A stretch of 64,000 bases of DNA from Heterodera schachtii (lineage: Eukaryota > Nematoda > Chromadorea > Rhabditida > Heteroderidae), in NCBI GenBank assembly GCA_023374025.1, contig SIJG01000004.1, forward strand, positions 1,857,226-1,921,225. Direction: 5' to 3'. Position numbers and translations under genes: made by a program. Numbering within the stretch: the first letter of the stretch is position 1; every line of letters begins with the position of its first letter. Shown here one piece after another: positions 13,173 to 23,349 of the stretch. The notes under the pieces are model-generated. The model worked only from the letters and a program-made list of their open reading frames with translations. It did not search any database and was not told where the DNA came from.

Positions 13173-13548
13173 TTTGAGGAAAACGAACGGCAAAGATACG
13201 AAAATACCCACAATAAATGTTTTATTTAGTGGAAAATTGTCCCTTTTATACGCTGCGGACAATGAAATGCATCGGTCACTTTCCTTTTTGCCGTATTTAT
13301 TGAGCAGCGTTTGTCCCCCCGTTGCCATTCCTTTTGCCTTTCGCTTTTCCTCCTCTTTCCTTCCTCTTGTCCATTAAAAGTGATTTTCCTTTTGCATAAT
13401 TGCGCTTTCTTCTTCATTCGCTGTCCTCCTTTTTGCTCTTTTTCCTCCTTTGTCCTCCTTTTCTCCCACCGTTTGTCCATTCTTTCGCCGGTTTCTTTTT
13501 CTCTTTCTCCATTTTATTCCTTTCTTTTACATTTTTCCTTTTTCAGCG

Positions 13549-13689
13549 ATGGCTGACTTTTGGCTTCTCTTTTTGGCCTGTCTTCTCGCCTTTTTCGTCG
13601 GTGTTTCTCTTTTGGTTGCCTTTTGCTGTTTTTCGTGCTACGCTTGTTTTTGCGGTTCTTTCGATTGTTGCTCCGCCGATTCCAAATAA
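13549..13689 (+). CDS. 46-residue Cys-rich membrane peptide
   Basis: A short open frame with ATG three bases behind a perfect acceptor (TTTTTCAGCG-ATG), the arrangement of a trans-spliced first exon. It has an acidic-aromatic start (MADFW), a hydrophobic helix (LLFLACLLAFFVGVSLLVAF), then eight cysteines in the next 21 residues (CCFSCYACFCGSFDCC) and ends SADSK. The stop overlaps an AATAAA signal (AAATAAAATG). The Cys cluster after a membrane helix recalls small CYSTM-type stress peptides, but that is only a resemblance. It lies head-to-head with the RING gene, 376 bp apart. It could be chance in pyrimidine-rich DNA. Confidence 0.5.
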   Translation: MADFWLLFLACLLAFFVGVSLLVAFCCFSCYACFCGSFDCCSADSK

Positions 13690-14052
13690 AATGTGATTTT
13701 TTTACCATCTTTGTTTTTCTTTTTTGTTCATTCTCTCCGAATTCTATGGCCTTTCTTCACATTTTCTGTTTAATTAATTTTGTCTAATTATTGTGTAAAT
13801 GTGACATTTTCTTATGTGCATAATGTAAATTGTTAATTGTTGGATTATCTTAATAATAACCGAAATATTTTATTCTTTGCATTTCATGGAAATGAATTTG
13901 CCACAGTTTAAAGTTTGAGAGATTTTAGATTTTTATCGTAAATTTCTTGTCATTGTTTTATTTTTTCTTAAACAAGACTTTCATCATTTTCCGCCTTCTT
14001 TTCGCCCTCAACAATTCCTCGTCAATTCTCTGTTTTTCTTAAATTTATTAAA

Positions 14053-17000
14053 TTATTGCATTTTTCGTTTTGCTTTGCCTCTGAATATGCGGAACATCTC
14101 ATGGGCTTGCTTTTGGCATTGCATCGATCTTAGTGCCAACTTTTGCTCCTCCAATCTCACGCGTCTCGCCAGTCCCGAAGTGCCAATTCGATTTTGGCAA
14201 CTGCCGGGAACAAATATTCATTTGTCAGTTCTTCAAACGGACCTTTCAAGGCTTTCACAACATCGCCCCAATTTTGTGCAGTGCCGGTGCAAAAGGGCAA
14301 TGCGTTCGGAGCACTGCAAATGGCCGTTCATTTTCGGCGAGGGCAAAACGGACAATTCCTTTGGACACGACCCCTTCAATTTCAATTTGAGTTGGCTATT
14401 GTGAGCCGGGCATTTGCTCGTCCGACCTTCGTCCGTGTTGTGCCTTCGCGCACTTTTTCCTCCAGGCATTGTTCGGCTCCATGCTCCAATTCAGCGCGTG
14501 CCGAGTCCACTCTCTTTTTATTTGTTAAATCGAAAAGAATAAGGCATTTTCACCTCGAACAATGGCAAAAGACGCGCGTTGCATCGGCCAAAGCGTCGCC
14601 GCGGCGGACCCGGCACGGGACGACCCGTCTCAGCAGGCGAAGGACGGCACAGATCGGACTGAACACTGCGCAGGAGAAACATGCAGGAGATGAACAGTTG
14701 ACAGTGGTTGGACGAAGGCGGAGACTGTGAAGAAAAAATTGGTGGGAAAGCGAAAGGCGAAATGACCGAAGGGAGGGGGGAGGGGTCGACCCGTCTCTGC
14801 TGCTTCTCCAACTGACGCACCAAAAGCTCGCGAATTCTTTCCATCTCTTTTATACCACTAAAAATACTTTTGGCTACCGTAACGAATGTACCGTAGGACA
14901 ACGAGGAAAGACCTTGGGAAAAGTGTCACAATTTGGGGTGGCGGGCGCTTAAGGGGGGACAAAGGTCGGATTTTGGCCATTCCTTTGGTTGGCGAACGAC
15001 GGATTGACGACGGCAGAAGAGACTTCTTCTGACAAAAGGTAAATCAGTGCAAAATGTACTAAAACGAACGAATGAAGTGACCCCCAATTTGGGAAGAGAG
15101 TCCGAGCGAAGTTTCATTTGTTGGGCCATAAAAAGAACTTTGCCACGATAGCCGAGGGAACTGCGAACAGAGGACGAACTGTGAAGGGACGGCCGACCAA
15201 CACTCTGAGAGTTTTGCAGAATTGAAACTGCTGCTGGATATTTATAAGTGAATCGTTTTTTTTTTTTGCTAATGAGTGACGAAACGCCAAAAGGGCCCAT
15301 TCAAATGGATGGAAATTCTGCACAACGTTTTCCCCACTCACTTTGCTGCCCGCTAACTCTTCCGCCAACTTTCCCTGCTCCGCCTCCATTTTCGGCCGTT
15401 CCCTGCGCGTCTCCCCCGCGTGCTTCGGCACCACTCCGTACACTCGGCTCCGAACGCGTCCGCTGGACCGCGACTTCCCCCCGAATCTTTGAATTGGAGT
15501 TTTGATCGTTGCCACTGCAGTTGGTGCTGTTTCTGTGGTTGTCCGTGTTGCGCTTGTCATGTCGATCTGTCAAAGGGTGCGTTTGGTTGCCAATGCTTTT
15601 CCTCAAATGCCGTGCCTTTTCCGTGTGCTTTTCCTCTCCCTTTTTGTCCCCCTTCGCTTTTCTTTCCATTTCGAATTTCACTTTCGTTTCCGTTGTCTCT
15701 GCTATCTTTTCCGATTTCGATGTCACTTTCGCTTCATTGTCCACGTCAACAACAGTGCCGTTCTCTCTCTCTTCCATTGGCTTTTGCTATTTTTTCGGCA
15801 TTATTCCGTCCGTTCGTTTTTTGCTTCGCTTACTTTGCTGCTTTTCCGATGCCATTCGCCTTCCTCCGTCGTCGTGTCAATTGTCTGTGTCATTGCCTGG
15901 GGCGTGCTCAGTTGCGCTTCCAATTCGCCCCACGTATTTGGCCCTCGGGGATAGGGTTTGGTCCAAATTTGCGGAAACATTGCCGCGGGAGGTGTGGAGG
16001 ATGGCACAGCCAAAGGGGTGAGAGAAGGAGAGGGCGCGAGAGGGAGGGGAGTCGTTGACACGGAGGAAGAGAGCGGAAGAGACAGAGAGAGTTCCGCCTC
16101 TCTTAATCGGGGCCATAAGTGCCAAGGAAAATCAAAGCCCCCCCCCCCCCGGCAAATTCTAACATTTGCGACAGCCCAATTCGGTCTTTTTCCGCTGCTT
16201 TTGCTCCGTCCGTTTGCTTTTTGCCCCTGCCAAATGCATCCGTCCGACCGCGCAAATGCCAAAAACGCGCGCGTCTTCTTGCAGCCAATGCAAAAGAGTG
16301 CGACAATTTGGGACGAGCGGCATATAACTGAGGGAAAGAGAGTATGAGAGGGGAAGATGGTCGAGAGAGAAAGAGAGCGAGAGGAGAGATAGGGAAGGAG
16401 ACTGAAAGGGGGGGGGGAGAGAGATAGAGAGAGTGAGAGCAACGGAGAGAGAAGAGAGAGAGAGAAACAGTCGAATGTCAGCGGCCCCATTTTTCGAAAA
16501 TTTACTCGCATTCGATGGAAGTCGAGTCGCGAGGGCAGTGCGAACCCTTCCGGTTGTCGGTGAGCAATCATTCGCAGCAGCGAAGTCCGAAAAACTTTTT
16601 TGGGGCGTGCGGACAAATTGGACAGACGCAAAGACTTTTTGCGGCCAATTTTAACAATTTTCATCGGAGTTTTCTGAGCAATTTAATTAATTTTTATTGC
16701 CAAATTCCCAAAAATAATTCCTTTTCTCCGGCATTTGCTTTTTTTTTCATTTTTTACCGTTTTCTCTTCCGTTTTTGTCTGTTGTGAATTGTCAATCATT
16801 GACAATACGGGGAATACGGTAGTCGTAGAAGAGAGGGGCCATACTGTAGCAGAGGGAGGGAAAGGCGCGGAAAAAGGCGCAATGGGCAAAGGGGACGGAG
16901 AAGTGGGCAAAATCCTTTTGAGAATTGATGGGGATATAAAAAAACCATATCCACAGCAGTAACATTTGTTACTCGAGAACAAACATTTAAAACGGTGCCT

Positions 17001-19100
17001 ACCGTATCCCTGTTTGTAAAAGTGCCTACCGTATCCTTTGCCTTGGCTTTTTCTGCCAGAAAATCCAATCGTTTTCTGCTGCGTTTCCCTTATGACCGAT
17101 TTGCGTGCGAGCAGAATATAACTGAATTTCTGTTTTTTTTTATCATTTTCCTTTGTTTACTGATAAGTCTTCTTCTATCACTTTCTGATCATTTTACCAT
17201 TTTCTCCCCTTTTTCCGATCATTTTCCCCCTCTCACCTTCAATCGGCTTAAATTCGTCCGATTGGTCCAATTAATAATTTGCTGCTGTTTTTGTGCGGTC
17301 AAATGCAATGGAATGGCGTCTGTTTTGTGCTCAGATTTCGTTTTTGCGGCTGAGAAAATGCCAATGGGCCGATGGTTGGCCATAAATTGGGAAAGGCGGC
17401 GACTGAAAAGGCGGCGTTTCCCTTTGGCATTTTCTTATTCCTTCCCCAATTTCTTTTCTCCTCCGTCTCATTACGTTAATTTGCGCTGCGTTCTCTTCTC
17501 CGTTTTCTGCCCAAAAAAGGCAATGTTCCGTCCATTTTTTCCCACCAATCGTTTTTTTGCGTGCGTTTTGGTGATGAAAACACGCGGCAAAAGGGAGGCG
17601 GTTGGGACTGAATGGACGCGCGCGGAGACGGGCGGGGCGGGTGGACCAACGGGTAATGGGCCTCAAAGAAAGCGGAGAAATTCGGGAACCGAATGGGCGT
17701 GCCAATTATGAAAAGACCGATGTCCCCGGGGGACAAAATGTCCGTCTCGGAAAGGGGAGACGAGTCGACGCCCGCTGAATTGGTTGGGCCAAGCGGATGC
17801 TGCGTTTGACGGCACTGCAAAGTCTTTCGGTTGATTTCGATGTGTTGTGCCCGCAGTGCCATCGTCGCCTCACTCGTGCTTACGTTGGCCATGCAGCTAA
17901 AGCGCACTTTTAAAAGCGTACAAATGGAACTGTCCATGCCTAATGGCCGTTTTGCAACACTGCTGAAGTCGCTGACACTGCTCCCTAAGACCGGCCAATG
18001 AGCGCCAGCAGCCGATGTTCGGACTCGGCGTGGTCGGCACGCCAATGGACGAAACTTCGGACTCGGAACACTGAAATTGGGCATTTTCCCGAAATTCCTT
18101 CTGTCAACTTCGAACTTCGGCTTCTCCGTTGTTTTGTCCTACTTCATTTGTCACACATTCGCCGAATTGGTCAAAGCGTCGCTCACTCAGCCGAAATAAT
18201 TCCCTAAAAAGAAAATGGACGGGCAGAAGGGGAGGAGTCATTTTCGGTCCGTTTGCCCAAATTTGGATTCAGTCGGCTTTCCACAAGTCACTGACTCAAA
18301 TTCGGCACTGAGTCCGCAACGCTCCGTAATCGCTTTGCGCGAGCGTTCAGTGCATCGGCGATGAATGCGCAATCTTTGAAATTAAAATGCAAAAAATCCG
18401 ATCATCAAATGCAGGTGATCGGATCACTCACTTGGCATGCTCACAATGGACAAACAAAGCACAGGGGGAGCGGACGAAGCTTACGGAGGGCGGAGGAGAA
18501 GCAGAAGACGGGGAGGAGGAGGGAAAGGGGGAGGGGGGCTAAAAAAGAGGGAGGGGAAATGAAAAATGGAAATTGGGGGGGGGGGGGGAACGGACGGAAA
18601 GACAAATTTGTAAAAAGAATGGTGAAGAAAGGGATCACCAAGCCAAACTGAAAAGAAATGCCATCATCTGCTGATGCTCACTCAACCTGCTGCTGCTGGC
18701 AATTGACGAGAAGGACGAACATTCGCATGGCCAATAAAAGTGCGAACAGAACACCAGGGAGAAGCGCAAACATTGCAAAGCCAATTATGGACGGAATGAC
18801 CTTAAAAGAAAGCACGGAACAATTATTGTTTAATGAACCAAGAAAATTGCTAAGTGAGCGAGTGGCTTTGGAGAGGAGCGAATGAAAAGCATGAGGAGAA
18901 ATTGGGGGGTGGGAGAAGACGAGAATGAATGAGTGAGCACTCCCGGGCAAAAGCAGGTGAGGGAGTGCCGGAAACGCGCGAAGATACAATCAGCAGCCGT
19001 TGCTGATCCCATCGCTTTTCAAGTTCACAGCGAAGAACACCGGACGAATTCTGCTGGAGAGTTCCAAAAGGACAAATGCCAATTCGACGAATGTTTTTCG
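14053..19100 (-). CDS. Multi-exon gene of unknown function with one membrane helix and coiled-coil tail
   Basis: Read downward, exons that look coding and join in phase are: LRCELEKRWDQQRLLI (about 19060-18992), VIPSIIGFAMFALLPGVLF..LLVNCQQQQ, a membrane helix (about 18800-18690); ELFRLSERRFDQFGECVTNE (18203-18143); CSESEVSSIGVPTTPSPNIG..LREQCQRLQQCC (18076-17928); a 43-nt intron; TSEATMALRAQHIEINRK (about 17880-17700). Ser/Thr/Pro-rich and Lys/Glu-rich frames follow (16.0-15.3 kb), then TIKTPIQRFGGKSRSSGRV..KLAEELAGSK (15524-15344), MERIRELLVRQLEKQQRR (about 14850-14790), RVDSARAELEHGAEQCLEEK (about 14513-14400) and PFEELTNEYLFPAVAKIELA with a C-terminus ending in TAA at 14053-14055. I do not recognise the family; a vezatin-like or BAR-like coiled-coil protein is possible. 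The start codon, several introns and even whether this is one gene or two are unresolved. Confidence 0.45.
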
Positions 19101-19274
19101 AATTTCATTTTGCCATTGCCAAATTCGGACCGAATTCATTTTGTGAACAGCAGCAGAAGACCCCCTCAATTTGCTTCTTCTGTTTGAGGGAACCTTCACA
19201 GTGTAATTGTTTGTTTTGTCTGGGTTTTCGGATTTTAATGATTTTCCTTAATTACCCCCCATTTCCCTTACAAA

Positions 19275-19508
19275 ATGAGTGCTTCCAAAATTGCTGTGAA
19301 TTTGGCGTTTTTGAGCATTTGGATTTGCGCTCAAAATAAAGATGATTTATGCAGAAATTTGTTTAAAAAAAACCGTGGGCCAATGTTAGCCTACGGTGTT
19401 GCCCTACAGTATGCCCGAAAGTCCAACCTATGGTCATTGATGATTGATGCCCCGCGGCGGAGTTGGCCGACAGACACCGAACTTCCCCCCCCCCCCCCAA
19501 TTTCTTAA
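19275..19508 (+). CDS. Possible small secreted protein (weak)
   Basis: An ATG-started frame of 77 codons with a signal-peptide-like N-terminus (MSASKIAVNLAFLSIWICAQ), then a short soluble part with a single Cys, ending in a proline run read through a poly-C tract. No acceptor lies directly upstream and no family is recognisable. The low-complexity end argues that the true 3' end, if there is a gene, is elsewhere. Confidence 0.2.
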   Translation: MSASKIAVNLAFLSIWICAQNKDDLCRNLFKKNRGPMLAYGVALQYARKSNLWSLMIDAPRRSWPTDTELPPPPPIS

Positions 19509-19924
19509 TCGTTTGTTGGATCGGTTGCCATTTTTGATTTATGGTGAATAAAAAGGGGGAATAACAGCCCCCGGGCGGATGGATCTTTGCGTCGCTTTGC
19601 TTTTCTTTTGCTTTCCCTTTTTGTTGTCCTCCGTTTTCCATTGCCCCCAAAAATATGCAATTTTCACTTTCGGCCGGGTGATTTGTTTATGTTTTTGTGA
19701 TTTGCTGCCCTGTTTTTGTTTATGGTTCCCAAAATCTGTGCCAAACAAAGAAATTGCGTATAAAAGCGTTGGGACGGCGGCAGCGCAAAGGCACACGGAT
19801 AATAATAATAAAAAGAGTTGGCATTTGCCAATGGCATTTTCCAATTAACTTTTCTTTTTATTTAAATTATTTTCAATTTGCTTAGCACTTTTAACTTTTA
19901 ATCTTTCAAATCCCTCACTACGAA

Positions 19925-20385
19925 ATGGAAGAGCCGAAGCCTGCCCAAACGTCGTTTTTCCTCTGGTAATTTTTGGGGTTCTGTTGAGGGATTGGAATTG
20001 ACCGAGCGATTGTTTTAGGATGAACGAAAACAGGGACAGATTCTATCAGCCGGGGATGACTCAGGCGGACGTGGCAAAGGCCGCAGGTCGAACAAACGGA
20101 GGGAATTGAAAAACGAATGGTCATTTGTCCATTCCAAAACTCAAATCCCATGGACCTATCCAAGTGCCGGTGCCCAATTTCCCGTGGCATTTAGGCGAGG
20201 AATGGCGTCGCATGTCCAGTTCCGAGAAGGCCAAGTGGGGAGAGAAGTCGGTGGAGGACAAAGAACGCTATATCCACGGCAAACCAATTAATTAGGCAAT
20301 CAGACCGTAATAATTGACTCTTTCAGAGATGAACGAACAGCGCGAGCAGGGCGAGAAAGAAGAAGGGGAGGAAGAGGGCGAATGA
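19925..20385 (+). CDS. Small single HMG-box protein
   Basis: DNA-binding chromatin protein of the SSRP1/HMGB-type HMG box. Four exons join in phase: 19925-19965 (MEEPKPAQTSFFLW), 20019-20086 (NENRDRFYQPGMTQADVAKA), 20195-20278 (EEWRRMSSSEKAKW..VEDKERYI) and 20327-20385 (EMNEQREQGEKEEGEEEGE, stop). Together they give one complete HMG box of about 65 residues, with the aromatic FFLW, the PGM turn and the final helix, and an acidic Glu-rich tail, as in HMGB and SSRP1 proteins. The third intron (20279-20326) begins with GC. A poly(A) signal AATAAA lies at 20497. About 84 residues; nothing else is attached. Confidence 0.85.
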
Positions 20386-20556
20386 GGAAGAAAGAAGGGA
20401 CAGAAGATGAGAGAGAGGACAAACAAAAAGAAAGAATCTTTTTGGATTTCAAACATCATAATATCAATGGCATTTTCTTTCGCCTTTTGTTTCTCAAATA
20501 AATTTTGTTAATTTTCAATGGGGAAAGGGGCGTTGGTCAAAGATCTGATCAGAAAA
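20386..20556 (+). repeat. Dispersed repeat, copy 2 (3' flank of the HMG gene)
   Basis: Matches 12028-12200 in the same orientation, ending in AAAGATCTGATCAGAA. Here it follows the HMG stop codon directly and contains the poly(A) signal, so it is probably the ancestral context. Confidence 0.8.
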
Positions 20557-21272
20557 TTAATATTAACAATTAGATCATTCTTTCATTGCGATTGGGTCAT
20601 CCCAAAATAAACACAAAATTTGAATAAGCCTATGAGAAAAAGCATAGAATTCTCTGGCGGATTGTCTATGCGGGTATGCGATATATCCGATATGATAGAG
20701 TTTAACAAGGTCGTGTACCATAAACTCAACTTCTGATCATTTTCGCTTGAAACTGTAGAAATTAGTCATATTGTTGATCGATTTGACACCCGTTAAATGT
20801 AATTGTTTGATTTTATTGTTTTCAATTTTCTCTAAGTATTGGATTTTTATTCGTCGTATTATTTACCTTCTTCATATGCAAATAGAAAAAACGAATTTAC
20901 TCAACCACTATAACTTTTTTTTAATTTTTTATACAATATGAACTAATTTTTTCTATATCGATAAAAAGAATGATATTTGGTTGGCAATACATTAAAAATA
21001 ATTCACAAACAGTTTTTTTTTTGGACAAAAATAAATATTAATTTCCTGGAGCCGAATCGAACCTCCACCCTTTTTCCTTTACTATCTTACAAAAACACTG
21101 AGCCACACATACATTTACTTTTGAACTAGGGGTCCAAAAATAAAGTGCAATTGAACGGGGAAAAACAGGTTCTGATCAGCAAGACCGTGTCGGATTATTG
21201 AAAAATTTGACAAAAGGAGCCGACACATTTTATATAATAATACCGTTTATTAAGCTACTATTAGATGAGCCT
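20557..21272. other. AT-rich intergenic DNA upstream of TRIAP1
   Basis: No exon is seen. A tRNA-derived-looking element lies within it (21048-21108, listed separately). The start of the TRIAP1 gene transcript must lie near its right end. Confidence 0.55.
21048..21108 (-). repeat. tRNA-like fragment (SINE or tRNA relic)
   Basis: On the minus strand the sequence reads TGGCTCAGTGTTTTTG, an A-box-like block, and about 30 nt later GGAGGTTCGATTCGGCTCC, a B-box-like T arm with imperfect stem. No full cloverleaf or anticodon arm can be drawn, so it is a relic or a tRNA-derived short interspersed element rather than a working tRNA. Confidence 0.4.
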
Positions 21273-21840
21273 ATGAGCAACCAATCGAATAGCAATAGCC
21301 AATCGCAACAACAACAAAGGAGCGAACATTTTATGTCCAGTGTTTTTGAGGAGTGCGACGCCCTAAAACAGGCACTTTGGTTGAGAATGGCATTTGATGG
21401 AAATGATTTTAGGAATACGACAAGTGCTTTTTGAATTTCTTCAAAACTTTTGTAAAGGAAGACGAACGACACGAAAGGACAGCCAATCCGTGCCAACAAT
21501 TGCAAAACATTTATCACAAGTGTTTGGAAAAGGTACACACTAAAAAACAATTATCACCTCAGTTGGAGCCGATCCCCAAAAGAAAATTGGTTAAATAAAC
21601 AAAACTAAAATATTTTTTCCTCTGCAATTTCGGTAATAGTAAAGTTTGTCCCTACCATTGTATATTTTTTAAAATTAAATGCTGCTTTATGCCTAAATAA
21701 TTTGGTCATTCCGATTAAAATTAATTTCTTTTCAGAATTTAAAGACACATAAGCCATACGACATCGATTTGGACGAGTTGAAGAAGGAAGTGTCCATCAG
21801 CATCGAGGAGAACATCGACTGGAAACAACGCGGGAATTGA
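21273..21840 (+). CDS. TRIAP1: TRIAP1/Mdm35-like twin CX9C protein
   Basis: Small intermembrane-space protein that carries PRELI-type lipid-transfer partners. Exons 21273-21371, 21413-21532 and 21736-21840 join in phase. The core has two CX9C motifs: CDALKQ/EYDKC, formed only across the first intron, and CQQLQNIYHKC, as in TRIAP1/Mdm35. A tail KPYDIDLDELKKEV follows. A Gln/Ser-rich N-terminus (MSNQSNSNSQSQQQQ) precedes the core. The first intron (21372-21412) starts with GC; splicing there is required to form the first CX9C pair. The stop TGA (21838-21840) overlaps the ATG of the next gene by one base. About 107 residues, against 76 in human. Confidence 0.85.
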
Positions 21841-23116
21841 TGGAGGAAATTGTGCAAAGTGCGGCGAATGGCGGCATAAGTTCGACAGCGCCGGACCAAA
21901 CCAGCGAAAGTCGTTTCAACCAATTGGAACGGAATTTGGAGCTGTTCCAGGTTTGACTATGCTTTTGAAGGAAGAAGCTGGCTCATGAATTGGGTGGGGA
22001 GTGGGTTCGATTCCCACCCGAGGCCTAACAATTTGCTAATTTCTATTCTATTTATAATTCGCAAATATAAATGGACAGGAAAATGCGCGTCACATGGGAG
22101 TGATCGCCAGTGACTTCACTTCCAAAAGTCAGGAGCCGTTGAATCAGAAAATTCACACTCTCATCTCGGGCCTTCAGGTTTGTAAAAGTACCGGTCAAAA
22201 TTGAAAAATTTTACGAAAGGGAAAATCAAATTCTTTCAACTTCAAAAAAAAAAATTAGGAAATAAGTATTTTTCGGTTTTTTATATTAATAAATTGTTCA
22301 ATACCTTTTAATGAGTTATACTCAAAAATTGGGCTGTCTGTTGCCAATTTGGCCATCCCCCGGTTGTCCATCACCGTCCTTGTCCACATGGAAAAACACC
22401 TGACTTTTTAAGGTTCTTGACCAACTCAAAAGCCAATTCACCGACGTTCGTGTTCCCATTGAATTGTTGGACTATTTGGACCGTGGTCAAAACCCTCAGC
22501 TGTACACCAAAGAATTGTTGGAACGCACGCGGCAGAGGAACAAAGAAGTCGAGTGATGTTGCCTTGGCCACCCTTAAGAACTGTGGTCATGGGAAACCGT
22601 GGGACAATTCCTTGATTTTTTTTTTCGGTTACGGGGCTTATTGTAATACCAAACCATTCGAATTACCAAAACCAAAAAATTTTACAAATTCTGGAACTAA
22701 TGTAAAACAAACAAATGCAGTTTTCTACCCTAAAGTAATTTTTTTAATTTTTGTTTTCCACGGGAACTTCAGCAGTTCTTAAGGGTTGTCTCGTTTCAAG
22801 GAATCACCCAATTAATTCTTATTCTGAGAGAGAGTTATGACCACATAACTCATGAAAATAGTCATGTAAACTGCGTTAAGGAAGCAAATTGCAAGTCCAT
22901 TTCTCATTTTTACGCTTTGTTCAGTTGAACGGGAAGACGGAGATGTACAGGAAGTTCCAGGCGTGTCTTCTGCAGGAACTCCACCGCGAAATGCCTTCGG
23001 ACGTGGAGGAATACGTGCGCATTCGAAAACCGAGCGGAATGAATGGGGCGGCAGCGGGAAACGCAATGGCAAATTCGGCGATGGCAGCGGAGGAAACACA
23101 GCACGCGATGGAGTGA
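21840..23116 (+). CDS. mdt-10: Mediator complex subunit 10
   Basis: MED10, a middle-module subunit of Mediator for RNA polymerase II transcription. Exons 21840-21950 (RFNQLERNLELFQ), 22079-22177 (ENARHMGVIASDFTSKSQ..ISGLQ), 22413-22547 (VLDQLKSQF; PIELLDYLDRGQNPQLYTKE) and 22925-23116 (GKTEMYRKFQACLLQELHRE..MPSDVEEYVRIR) reproduce the whole family in order. A short Ala/Met-rich tail ends at TGA 23114. The start ATG shares its A with the TRIAP1 stop and lies in a different frame of the same exon. It is the first ATG after the acceptor at 21735, so an mRNA trans-spliced there would begin translation here. The first intron contains a tRNA-like piece. Confidence 0.93.
21975..22020 (+). repeat. 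tRNA-like fragment in a MED10 intron
   Basis: AGCTGGCTCATGAATTGG resembles an A box. The perfect T arm GTGGGTTCGATTCCCAC at 22001-22017 follows closely. The distance is too short for a complete tRNA and no matching acceptor stem is found. It shares TGGCTCA and GGTTCGATTC with the element at 21048-21108. Confidence 0.45.
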
Positions 23117-23349
23117 CGGACTGCGGGCAAATGACGGGGTGGGAACTTTTCCGGACAAAATTTGTTCCTTTTTCTTTTTGCATTGTCAACCAATCGTTCC
23201 CCATTTCAGTTGTTTCTCTTTGCATTTCTTCCAATGATAAATATTAAATTGCTCAAATTTTGTTGTTTTATGTCCGTTTTGCTATGACACTTTTACTGTC
23301 TCTTTTATTTACTTAATTTTAATTGGTTTTTCATTTTCTATGTTTGGCA

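Noticed and set aside
19539..19844. 101-codon minus-strand frame with a signal-peptide-like start (KCQLFLLLLSVCLCAAA)
   Set aside because: The frame opens with TTG; there is no in-frame ATG before the hydrophobic stretch, and the rest is low-complexity Lys/Gln.
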